Source: Aurantiochytrium sp. KH105 (Eukaryota > Sar > Bigyra > Thraustochytrida > Thraustochytriidae). Taken from it: 64,000 nucleotides of DNA. Shown here in pieces: positions 52,228 to 61,200 of the stretch. The translations under genes were made by a program, and so were the position numbers. The first letter of the stretch is position 1. Every line of letters begins with the position of its first letter. The stretch is taken from assembly GCA_003116975.1 (NCBI GenBank), contig BGKB01000090.1, positions 310,001 through 374,000 on the forward strand, in the 5' to 3' direction. The notes under the pieces were generated by a model, which made no database searches, was not told where the DNA came from, and saw only the letters and a list, made by a program, of their open reading frames with translations.

Positions 52228-53184
52228 TTACAAGCGAGACGCAAAGAGTGGGTTGGCCTTGTGCTTGGGGCTACGGACTTCGTGCTCGAGCTGGAACGCC
52301 TTCGATGCCTCGGAGTCTGTGCTCGGAACATCGCGCAAACGAAACTGCAGGCTCTTGCGCACATCCGCTTCGCTACTGCTCGAAGCAAATTCAATGGGCC
52401 CGCCTTGAAAGCGTGGGTTCACATATACAAGGTCATCGGCCGCCGCGCGATGATATGCGTTGAGCAAACGTTCCTCTGAGCTGACATAGAGGGCCACATG
52501 GAAACGCTGCGACTCCATGAGATCATATGCATTTGCGGGCGGCGATTCGTCGGATTCCACAAACTCCAGGACCTGATTCTTCGAAAAGAGCACTTCGCAA
52601 GACCACGCGGATCGCCGGGTTTGACACGCAAGGTACTTGCTGTAAAAGTCTGCAATTGCTTTGGAACTTTGCCGTGGGCAAAAGAGAACCACGCGACGAA
52701 GGGCCAGCATCATGTCCGAGCCGCAAGGATGCGACCCCTCAGCCTCGATTTGTGCGCACTCTGCCTGCGAGAGCTGCGCGATCCGGAAGTGGTTTCCGAA
52801 TGGACCACGGACGTGAAGGACATCCTGACCGGCGAGAGGCTCAACCTTGATCTTGCCGCGAAGAGTGTCGAGATTCTCCAGTCGATGCGCGAGAGATTCT
52901 AGGCTCTCCTTGGTGCCAAAGTCGATGAATCCATGGACAACCTGGCCTTCGAGCACGGGCTTTCGCTCCTCGACCTTGATGCCAATTTTGTGCGGCAGGT
53001 GCATTTGACTCAAGCCGAGGTTAACGTGAAGGAGTCGCGTCCTATCCTGTTTCACGTTTTCCTTGCATCGCAAGCCGCTCACGTAGAACTCGCGTGCGAG
53101 ATCTACGTCTGGGATGTTTAGGTTCAGGTGTTCGAGCAAGAGGAGGGGCGCTTGAGCTTCGTTGTGGTGATCTTGGCTCGTCAT
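52228..53184 (-). CDS. two-domain vicinal oxygen chelate (glyoxalase/bleomycin-resistance fold) protein
   Basis: 318 residues from the ATG at 53184. Two βαβββ modules in tandem: the first about residues 14-140 (LLLEHLNLNIPDVDLAREFY, VHGFIDFG, GPFGNHFRI), the second about 155-290 (RRVVLFCPRQSSKAIADFY, EVLFSKNQVLEFVES, RFHVALYV). In the VOC superfamily, paired modules form a metal-binding pocket used by glyoxalase I, dioxygenases and epimerases. His19 of the first module is in the usual ligand position; the second module starts RRVVLF with no His there, so it may be structural only. Substrate unknown. It is head-to-head with the amidotransferase-WD40 gene across only 286 bases. The Ser/Lys-rich C-terminus is probably disordered. 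Confidence 0.82.
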   Translation of the reverse strand: MTSQDHHNEAQAPLLLLEHLNLNIPDVDLAREFYVSGLRCKENVKQDRTRLLHVNLGLSQMHLPHKIGIKVEERKPVLEGQVVHGFIDFGTKESLESLAHRLENLDTLRGKIKVEPLAGQDVLHVRGPFGNHFRIAQLSQAECAQIEAEGSHPCGSDMMLALRRVVLFCPRQSSKAIADFYSKYLACQTRRSAWSCEVLFSKNQVLEFVESDESPPANAYDLMESQRFHVALYVSSEERLLNAYHRAAADDLVYVNPRFQGGPIEFASSSSEADVRKSLQFRLRDVPSTDSEASKAFQLEHEVRSPKHKANPLFASRL

Positions 53185-53470
53185 CGCTTTGTCGTCTCAC
53201 GAAGCAGCTTCAGACTCTTTTGCTGTGCTGTGTTGTGTTGTGCGTATACTACGAGTAGCCTGCTGTATACCCTGTCGGAGGTTTGCTCTCCGCCCGCGTC
53301 TTTTGCTCGCTGCCGCTGCCGCTACAGACGCTCCTTTTCGGCTCTGCTTTGCTCTGCTTTGCTTTGCTCTGCTTTGCTTTGCTTTGCGAGGCCGCCGACA
53401 ACAACCAAATCTTGTTGATAGCTCAGCGCGACTCAGCTCAAGAGAGTCGTCAGACCATACGCAAGCGATC
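53185..53470. promoter_or_regulatory. short divergent promoter, VOC gene / amidotransferase-WD40 gene
   Basis: 286 bases between two ATGs. It includes the palindrome GTATAC (53244-53249) and a GCTTTGCTCT repeat block (about 53340-53385). Confidence 0.55.
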
Positions 53471-55921
53471 ATGAGCGTGCTTCGCGCGGCGGTGCTGGTC
53501 TGCGAGGACAAGGAGGTCTGGAGCGACCTCGGGCCGATCTGGGCGCGGGCCCTCTTTGGCGCCGAGGGCGAGGAAGGCGACAGCGGCGCCCAGGAGGTGC
53601 TCGTGCGCCATGCCGGCGACGACGAGGAGCACCTCCAGCAAGAAGGAGAAGCTGCTGGGCGTCTTGCAGCTGGCCCGAGGCAAGAAGTCGTCTTCTTTAA
53701 CGTGGTGAAGCGCGAACTCCCTCGCAAGGATCTCCTCTTTCGCTCCGGCCAGGACGGCGGCATCGATTTGATCGTGCTCACCGGGTCGAGGCACTCGGTG
53801 AACGATCCGGATCAGGCCGAATGGCTTGGGCCTCTGGAGAATCTTGTACGCCTCGTGGTGCGAGAGCGTCCTGCTGGTTTTGAGGAACGAACGCTCGTTC
53901 GTCCGCGAGTCATTGCTGGTTGCTTTGGCGCTCAGGTCGTGGCAAAGGCGCTCGGGGGACAAGTCGCCAAGAATTCTGACTCTCGTTTTGTCTTTGGAGC
54001 CGAACGTATCGAGCCAACGCCAGCTCTCGGACTCATGAGATGGGCGCCGCTCGGTGCAGGGCCGATGCGGGTTCTCGAGTCCCATGGCGAATGCGTCGAG
54101 ACGCTGCCCCCGGGAAGCGTACATTTGGCTTCTTCCCCGAGCTGCCGCAACGAAATGTTTTTTATTCCGGTTCTGGCGCCTAATGTGGAACCCAACGCAC
54201 CCGGTGGTGTTCTTGCCCTGCAAAGTCACCCCGAGTTTGAAATCGAGCACATGCTAGACCGCATTCTTCCCTCAATTGACGCGGCTGGCCTCGTTGATGC
54301 GCGCCAGGCCTCCCAAGGTGTGGCCTCCATGGACGAAGGACCTCTCGATGACTCTCGTTTGCTCGCCATGCTTCGTTCCTTTGCTTGGGGTGAAACGGTT
54401 TCCGCACGGGTTGCACTTGATAATTCTATCGACAGCGAGCATGGAAATGACAGCGATCAGGAAAGACTTGAGCACCTCGTCAATGGCTTGCGGGAGGCCT
54501 TTCATGCAGAGTGTCGACGTCTGGCGAGCTCATACGAAGAGGCCCTGGCCGCATATCGTGCCAAGGATCCCTCCACAGCAGCGGGTGGAGCTGACGCCAA
54601 TTACGCCACTTACTCGAGCGAGAGCGATAAACAGCGCGTTGCGTGCGCCGAGGCGCTCTTGCGCGGGGAGGCAGGTCTTCCGGATCTCCTGTCTCTGTCT
54701 GGCGATTTCCCGCAAGGCCATGGCGATCGCGCAACGGTGATTGACTCGTCCAAAAATCTTGAAAGGCTTCCGTTCTCTGACGCAAATCGTGAGCGGTTCG
54801 CCATGCGTGGCATGCATACGATGAACATTCTCTGCGTCGCGGCCACAAGAGTCGGAGCTCTTGGTCGCCCACTCGTGTTCAGCGGCGGGGCAGACAAGCT
54901 TTTCTGTGCAACCGATCCTGCAACGGGGCGCCAGGCCTTTGGGCCTTTTCGCTGCACGGCGCCCGTGGTAGGCATCAAGTTCCGCCCCAAGACAACGATG
55001 GCGACAACGACAACGACGACGAAGAATTGCGAGCAGCCGGAGGCCCTGGTCATTTGCATGGACGGCAAAGTAAACTTGCTGCGCACCAAGGCTTCTCTCG
55101 CCGATCTGGTAAGCCAAGAAGGTGCAAGCACGTTATCTGAGACGGGCATGGAGCTCGTTCCAGGATCGGAGATCATTAAGGGGCACACGAAGATGGCCAC
55201 AGCGCTTGCCTGGTCCGAGGACGGAGCATGGTTTGCATCTGCGGGGCGCGACCATACCGTGCATGTCTATCAAGTAGGCTCTCAAGTCGGAGATGATGCC
55301 AACGCTGGCGCGAGCGATCGTCCAATTCAGCATGCGAGAACTTTGCAGTGCGCAGACTGCCCCGATGCACTCGCTTTTGTCGAGTGCTTGGGCAGCCTGT
55401 GTCTGGTGGTGGCCGTCAGGGGGGACTATCGTCTCCAATATCTGTGCGTAGAACGGCGCGAAGATTCTGCGACGCTGCCAGTGGGGAGCGTTCTCAAGGT
55501 GAATATGAATGCGAAGGGCGACGATTTCGTCTCCTTTTCCGTCCTCGATATGGCCTGCGCACCGGGTGGTCTGCCCATCCTTGCCGTAGCAACCGACAAG
55601 AGTCGAATCATTCTCTTCAAGGCCGGTTCGACGCAGCAGTTTCGCAATCTGTATGGCCACACCTGTTCCGAATTTTCAAGATCAAGAATTGCGTGGGACC
55701 CTACAGGTCGCTATGTGGTCTCCAACTCGGAGACTCCTGTCGGGATTATTGTCTGGGATGTAGCCACCGGTGAAAAGGTGCAGGAGCTACAAGGCCATGC
55801 ACAGTCTATTCGCGATGTTGCAGTGCTCGACGAGGACTGTGCACCGTTTGCGGGCCACGTGCTGACCTGTTCCTTTGACCGTAGCGTCCAGCTTTTCCCT
55901 CCTGCTTTAGAATCGTCTTAG
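53471..55921 (+). CDS. class I glutamine amidotransferase-like domain fused to WD40 propeller
   Basis: 816 residues from the ATG at 53471; the frame is open 94 codons upstream, but that part is low-complexity and starts at a non-ATG codon. N-terminal half: GATase1 fold with nucleophile elbow AGCFGAQ (Cys151) and the paired catalytic His253/Glu255 in LQSHPEFE, as in GMP-synthase-type and plant γ-glutamyl peptidase (GGP) amidotransferases. A linker from about 310 to 430 is helical. C-terminal half: WD40-like repeats about 435-816 (ALAWSEDGAWFASAGRDHTV, RIAWDPTGRYVVSNSE, GIIVWDVATGEKVQELQGH, HVLTCSFDRSVQLF). The catalytic residues look intact, so hydrolysis of a glutamine or γ-glutamyl amide is likely, with the propeller as a partner-binding platform. 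I know no standard protein with this pairing. The true substrate cannot be read from sequence. Confidence 0.88.
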   Translation: MSVLRAAVLVCEDKEVWSDLGPIWARALFGAEGEEGDSGAQEVLVRHAGDDEEHLQQEGEAAGRLAAGPRQEVVFFNVVKRELPRKDLLFRSGQDGGIDLIVLTGSRHSVNDPDQAEWLGPLENLVRLVVRERPAGFEERTLVRPRVIAGCFGAQVVAKALGGQVAKNSDSRFVFGAERIEPTPALGLMRWAPLGAGPMRVLESHGECVETLPPGSVHLASSPSCRNEMFFIPVLAPNVEPNAPGGVLALQSHPEFEIEHMLDRILPSIDAAGLVDARQASQGVASMDEGPLDDSRLLAMLRSFAWGETVSARVALDNSIDSEHGNDSDQERLEHLVNGLREAFHAECRRLASSYEEALAAYRAKDPSTAAGGADANYATYSSESDKQRVACAEALLRGEAGLPDLLSLSGDFPQGHGDRATVIDSSKNLERLPFSDANRERFAMRGMHTMNILCVAATRVGALGRPLVFSGGADKLFCATDPATGRQAFGPFRCTAPVVGIKFRPKTTMATTTTTTKNCEQPEALVICMDGKVNLLRTKASLADLVSQEGASTLSETGMELVPGSEIIKGHTKMATALAWSEDGAWFASAGRDHTVHVYQVGSQVGDDANAGASDRPIQHARTLQCADCPDALAFVECLGSLCLVVAVRGDYRLQYLCVERREDSATLPVGSVLKVNMNAKGDDFVSFSVLDMACAPGGLPILAVATDKSRIILFKAGSTQQFRNLYGHTCSEFSRSRIAWDPTGRYVVSNSETPVGIIVWDVATGEKVQELQGHAQSIRDVAVLDEDCAPFAGHVLTCSFDRSVQLFPPALESS

Positions 55922-56229
55922 AAAGGCTGAAAACATAAGAGTTATAACGAAACCTGCAGGCGCAGAACATCTAGAAAAAAGAAAAAAGGAACAAAAAAGA
56001 AGAGCAAGGGACTTGCCATATCTTTCCCCACATGCTTTGGAAGCGTCGATGCCGGAAAGACAGGATTTGCAATTAAGCTTTCGCGCACAAAATATCAAAA
56101 AAGAAAAGAAAGAAAATGAGTAAAGAACTTGCCACCAGAATTTGAGTTACATGTCGCTCCTTTTCATATTTCTTTACCTCCTTGAGGTGGAAGCCTGTTG
56201 GGAAAATGACTTCATGTGTGCCGTAGAAA
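55922..56229. other. convergent intergenic region
   Basis: 308 bases, A-rich, with AAAAAGAAAAAAGG-type runs. No gene is supportable. Confidence 0.5.
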
Positions 56230-56736
56230 CTATAGAATTGTACAACAGAGACAGTTGGGGTCCTTGGCGAGGTCCTTCAGAGGTTGACTATCCTTCAAAA
56301 GACTGCTTGAGCTCATTATGCGTAAAAGTTCTTGCGCGGCATCCTGGGGCGACTCAATCGACGCCACCTTCACCTTGCTATTCTTTCGCTCCAAGTCGTA
56401 AAAGGTTTGAGCGGGAGACGAGCGTCGGTTTTTTGGTCGTGCTCGCTTGTTATCTTTGGCGAATCGGTTTTTCAGCTTGCTCTTCAGCGCGGCAAGAAGC
56501 GGATCTTGGTCCTTTTCTTCTTCCTCCTCATCATCCTCGCTTTCGCTTCCAGACTCTTCGCAAGAAATGAACTCCTCGTCGAGGTCGTCTCCCGCGCGAA
56601 AGATGCCCACGCCGTCAGACACGAGCAAATGCTGATCCACCTCATCTAGGTCCAGGTCTCGGCGGTACCCATGAGCAAGGTTCTTCTGCTCCTCAAGGCC
56701 CAGCCCCTCGTAGTCCTCGTCCCAGGCGAGCGCCAT
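56230..56736 (-). CDS. small acidic protein with C-terminal CaaX prenylation box
   Basis: 168 residues from the ATG at 56736. An acidic N-terminal half (MALAWDEDYEGLGLEEQK, then EESGSESEDDEEEEEKDQD) is followed by a basic stretch (KLKNRFAKDNKRARPKNRR) and a Ser/Leu-rich end finishing NCLCCTIL. CTIL is a CaaX box whose final Leu predicts geranylgeranylation; the extra cysteines just before it could be palmitoylated, a pattern seen in membrane-anchored small GTPases and adaptors. There is no GTPase motif. The frame is open upstream to 56838 and reads protein-like (DRPYYYPSGVHARGTRRC), so the true start may lie in an upstream exon or across a frame break. Function unknown. Confidence 0.6.
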   Translation of the reverse strand: MALAWDEDYEGLGLEEQKNLAHGYRRDLDLDEVDQHLLVSDGVGIFRAGDDLDEEFISCEESGSESEDDEEEEEKDQDPLLAALKSKLKNRFAKDNKRARPKNRRSSPAQTFYDLERKNSKVKVASIESPQDAAQELLRIMSSSSLLKDSQPLKDLAKDPNCLCCTIL

Positions 56737-57147
56737 CTTGAGCAGTTTAGCGCAGCGCCGTGTGCCACGCGCGTGAACCCCAGACGGGTAGTAGTACGGT
56801 CGGTCCTTCGAGGCGGAACTGCTTGATCTGCCTCCCACTCACCCAGCCACTCGCTGTATGCATACTCTCGTCGAACAGAGCGCGAGGCGGCCAGCCGCCA
56901 CATAGCGCGCGAGGGATCCATTTTTAGGGAGTCTGATGGGCAGCGCAGGGCTCGCGCACGGGATGTGTCCCGGGTGGGAACCATCTCCTGCAATACACAC
57001 CTCTAGTCGGGAGACAAAAGTTCTAGAGAATCGAGTGCACAACCCATTTTGAATGAACGGATATACCCTTGAGATTGTGAGCTCCGCGTCTTTTTTCCCC
57101 ATAGGACGCTCAGCCTTGTGGAAAGAAAGATCAATCAGCGAGGTGCG
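56737..57147. promoter_or_regulatory. divergent intergenic region, CaaX protein / LRR protein
   Basis: 411 bases. On minus, an ATG at about 56921 opens MDPSRAMWRLAASRSVRREY and continues protein-like to a GTGAGT donor-like site at about 56840, which may be the missing 5' exon of the CaaX gene. On plus, TTTTTTCCCCATAG just before the LRR gene resembles a 3' splice site, so that gene may have a leader intron. Confidence 0.4.
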
Positions 57148-57807
57148 ATGGACGGAGGAATCGTGCACAGCGGCGACCAAGACGCCACCAACGCGCGCAT
57201 TGCCGAATGCGCTCAGACAGGAAAAGATGAGCTCAACCTGGCGAGTCTCCGGCTCGAGATTTTTCCCGGCGATGTCTTTGGCGTCACGTTTGTGCGCACG
57301 CTCAACCTGAGAGGAAATGCACTGGAGTACTTGCCAAAGACTATGGATTTATTGAGCAGCTTGGAAATTCTAAATCTATCTGAGAATAAGCTTCGCGCTC
57401 TGCCTGATAGCCTCGGAAGCTGCGCAAGTCTCCGCAAGTTGCAACTCCAACACAACAAGCTCACCCAGCTACCTGACTCCATCGGACAGCTCTCCAACTT
57501 ACGCGAGCTCTACATTGGAAACAATCGTTTGACCTCTTTGTGCGATGGCATTGTTGATCTCGTACAGCTCGAGTCCATTGACGCCCGTCACAATGCAATT
57601 GAGCGCATGCCCGAAGGACTCAATACCAAGTCATTACCAAACCTGCACATTGTCAATTTCCAGCACAACCCAATCCAGGAGCTTCCATGGTCTATTCAAT
57701 GTCTGCAAGACATGTTTCCGGTTCTAACGAATGCGGAAGAACGTCGTCGCCTTGTCAAACGGAGCCTTCGGACACGGAAAAAGGTTGCCGAACGATTGCT
57801 CGTTTAA
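57148..57807 (+). CDS. small leucine-rich-repeat protein
   Basis: 219 residues from the ATG at 57148; a GTG 30 bases earlier also lies in frame. About six LRRs of the 23-residue LxxLPxxLxxLxxLxxLxL type fill residues 30-195 (TLNLRGNALEYLPKTM, ILNLSENKLRALPDSL, KLQLQHNKLTQLPDSI, ELYIGNNRLTSL). The C-terminus is basic (RRRLVKRSLRTRKKVAERL). The LP-containing repeats resemble Ras-suppressor and LRRC-type proteins, which act as protein-binding scaffolds. No signal peptide, membrane segment or kinase part is present. No specific orthologue recognised. Confidence 0.85.
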   Translation: MDGGIVHSGDQDATNARIAECAQTGKDELNLASLRLEIFPGDVFGVTFVRTLNLRGNALEYLPKTMDLLSSLEILNLSENKLRALPDSLGSCASLRKLQLQHNKLTQLPDSIGQLSNLRELYIGNNRLTSLCDGIVDLVQLESIDARHNAIERMPEGLNTKSLPNLHIVNFQHNPIQELPWSIQCLQDMFPVLTNAEERRRLVKRSLRTRKKVAERLLV

Positions 57808-58260
57808 GGAAAAAGTACATGCAGCTGGACTGGCCGTGATTGATGGCTCGGTAGTAAGTAGCATCACGTGATAAGCTTGCTTGGCGACGGCGCAGTAATA
57901 ATTGGAGAAAGAAATCTTTTAGCTCCCTATTGGATTCGGGATCTCTGTCGGTCACGAGATGTGAGTAGTCGCTCAGCTCGGCTCGACTCAGCTCGGCACA
58001 GTTCGGCTCGGCTCAGCTCGACTCGGCTTGGCTCGACTCAACTCGGCTCAGCCCAGCCCAGCCCAGCCCAGCCCGGCCCGGCCCAACCCAGCCTAGCCCT
58101 TGCAAATCATCAGCCAAAGGCGTTTGTCATTGGTAAAAAGATCCAAGCGGAAAAGTTCTACCTTGCATGAGTCATTAAGGGCAGTAATCTAATCTACAAA
58201 TCCTGAATATCTTCGCTACCCTAATTTGTTGGTTTCCCTCTTCTAGTTTTGCAGGCACTC
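57808..58260. other. convergent intergenic region with GCTCA-type repeats
   Basis: 453 bases between two converging 3' ends. Most of the middle is the degenerate pentamer array at 57971-58097. No gene is supportable. Confidence 0.6.
57971..58097. repeat. degenerate (GCTCA/GCTCG/GCCCA)n pentanucleotide array
   Basis: About 25 five-base units drifting from GCTCA/GCTCG at the left to GCCCA/GCCCG at the right. It is related to the AGCTC array at 26719-26769. Confidence 0.9.
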
Positions 58261-61200
58261 CTAATCCGCCTTTTCTTCGACGTTTTGAGGCACGTTCGCA
58301 CTAGCATCGACAGCGCTTGCTTTAACAATGACTTTCATATGCGCTTGTACCCCGTCAAACTCGATCTCTGCGGATTCGAGCACGGCCGCCGCAAATGTCT
58401 TGAGGGGCTCTTCGCCTTGCTCTGCCTGATGCCTTTCCATTTCGACAGATGTCGAGGCTTGCTGCGAGACTGTTGGGCAGTAAGCACGCACATGAACGCC
58501 ACGGATATTGGTTTCGTCATCCTTGTCGACCAGAGCGTGCGCAGTGAGCACCGTGTACATGCCAGAGAGTTTGCCAACGCGCTTGGCAAGAAGTGTTCCA
58601 CTGACAACACTCGGCAACAGATAAAGCTTGTCGCTGCTGGTGGCGCCATCCGGTGAGACGGGCTCCGGCATAGGATGATGCTCGCCGGCGACATCCTCGA
58701 CGGACACACCAACGCCAACTTCAGACATCATCTTCAAGTGCGCTTCAGCCTCCTCGGGCGTCTCCACGCCGTCAAGGTTTGCGACAAGCGCTGTTTGGCC
58801 GTCCGCTTCATCGTGTAGATGCTGTAAGCGCAGGCGAGCACGCAGGAGCTCGACAACAAGTTGGCGCGTGAGCCCCGCCTGCTTTACGCCACCCCGAGCA
58901 GCATGCAGGATTGCCCGTGTCTCGTCAATTTCTGGCACTCGTACAAAGGCCTTGAGTCCTCGTGCGGGCTCATAGACCTGAAGCCAGAGCGTTGCCGCAG
59001 GACCGTGCCCGTCGGCCATAGTCAGTTCAGCAGAAGATCCCATGGCGGATACGAGCTGCGCAGTAATGATGACGGAAACGCCACTCGAAGTGAACATGCC
59101 CGTGGAAAAGAGCTTGAGACCCTCTTGCGCCGTCGCAGCTTTGATCTTGCTTCCCTTGGTGGGTGGCGGCGCCGCGAAGAGACGCTCCCGGCGAAGTTTT
59201 GCCCACGGCAAGAGGAGCACATCTGGTACGGACGGGTCGAGGCTCCGGCGAATTCGCAAAAGCGGGACGAGCTGACGAACCATTTCTTGACGTCGGTGCG
59301 CAGCCAACATCAGGCGATCACCCTCGAGCGCCTCGATGAGGTCCGGACCTTGCAGGAAGAGGACAATATTGGTTTGACGCTGCGGATTGTATGCATAGAT
59401 GCGAAGTCGTGGTGCGCGGCCGCCGCCCTGCTCCTTGTACAGCTCGTCCATGCCGTCCTCGAAAAAGGTGAGAACGTTGACCTCGGCAAGGCCCGAGGTC
59501 GTCTCGTGCTGCAAGGGTACCGAGTGACCCACGCTGAGAATCTTAAATCCACGCTCTTGCGTCTCTGCGTGAGTGTGTGTGGGGAGGACAAGAATGGCGC
59601 CATCTTCGCCGCTGCCTCCTCGCGAGTCCTGTGAGCTGTTCCATGTCGCGTCGACAAACATGTTCTTTTGAACGGGTGTGACCTTGTCGACCGAATAGAG
59701 ACGCGACTGAGCGACACAAAGCGAGAGCGCGTTCGCATCCGGGTCCAAATAGAGACGTTCCTGGAGAAGGAAAGCGATAAGCGCCCCCTCCCTGTCTGCA
59801 GCGAGGAGGTCTTGGCGACCTCCGACAGCAGCCCGCAGACTATCGGCTGTGTCGAGCACAATCGCTGCGCGGTGCTCGGTCGCCGGCTCGTATGCCTCGA
59901 GACGGTAGGCATGGAGAGGAGACACTGGGTGATTGAATCGGTTACCCGCTGCATCCTGGGCGCTATCAATACTGTTCTGACGCCAGACTTCAAAGATGAC
60001 ATATCGCCCCTCCGCCTGGCCAATCTTGTGACCGTGACGGTACACGAGCAGGCCCGATGGCTTGCTGCTTCTCTCGCCGACTGGAATTGATCGGGTGGCA
60101 TCAAGGTTCTCGACGAGAACTTCGGCAGAGATGACTTCCGGTAAACTTGGCATTTGCGCCGCAGCGGACGGCGAATCCGCAGCGGCCGTTGGGTCGCGTG
60201 CAGATTCTTGCGCACTTGGCTTTTCGCGTTCGGGAAGCTTTGTCTCGGCACTTCGCACGATCGTGCCCGAGGCTTCATGAATTGCAACGAGGAGAGAGGG
60301 ATCGTCGGCGCCACCATCGGACGCACCAGCCTTGGCCTTGGACTTGACCCACTGTGAAACCTTTCCGACCACATTTTTCTTACGCCGATCGTTGATCGTG
60401 GTCACATCTGAGTCCTTGGGGTCCTGCAGACGCAGCGTTGCCGCAAGTGCTGCAAACGAGGCCTCGGAGCCGTCAAAAGACTCGCTGGTACCGAGAAGCT
60501 GATCCATTTGCTCGTCAGAGAGCCCGAGTCTATATCGCGCGCCAGAGACCTTGTCATAAGCCATGATGTCGAGCACTTCGGTCGGCTCTGCGCCCTCGCG
60601 AAAGTTGGCAAGAATACTGTCGTCCTGGAGATCGTCCTCATAGAAGCGGTCATCATCTTGTCCTTGGATTCGCACCTGCGTTGGCGAGATGCAAAACTCA
60701 AGAACAAGAAGAGCACCTCTGGGTTTCGCTGGATCATGGTCGAGGTCAAGGCGTTGTACGCGGTGGGTAAGCTTGTGGATTGACTTGTCGAGAACAGCAA
60801 CTCGTTCGTCCGTTTCAGAGACTTCGGAAGATCCGCTCATTGTGCGACCAAAGTTCGAGATGCTTCCTGGTTTGTGAAGATGAAGGCGCGCAAAGAGCTT
60901 TTCAAGCCAGCAATTTCGGTCACCTTCGTTCAAGGAACCCAACAGCTGTAGACGCGCGCGCGCAGAAAGTAAAAACTCGGCACGATAGCTGGTCGGAGGA
61001 TAATAGGTGACCACGCGAAGCGCCTTGGTGGCTGTCGCGACATGGACAGAGACAACGTGCTTCTTGCTCGAAAGCACCACGCTACCTTCAAAGATTTTAC
61101 GGCCAGGAATCACACCATGATGCACGATGAGTTCAGCGGGTCGTCGCGTTGTGGCACGACGAATGGAAAGGCGATCCACAAGATGAAAAACCATACGATT

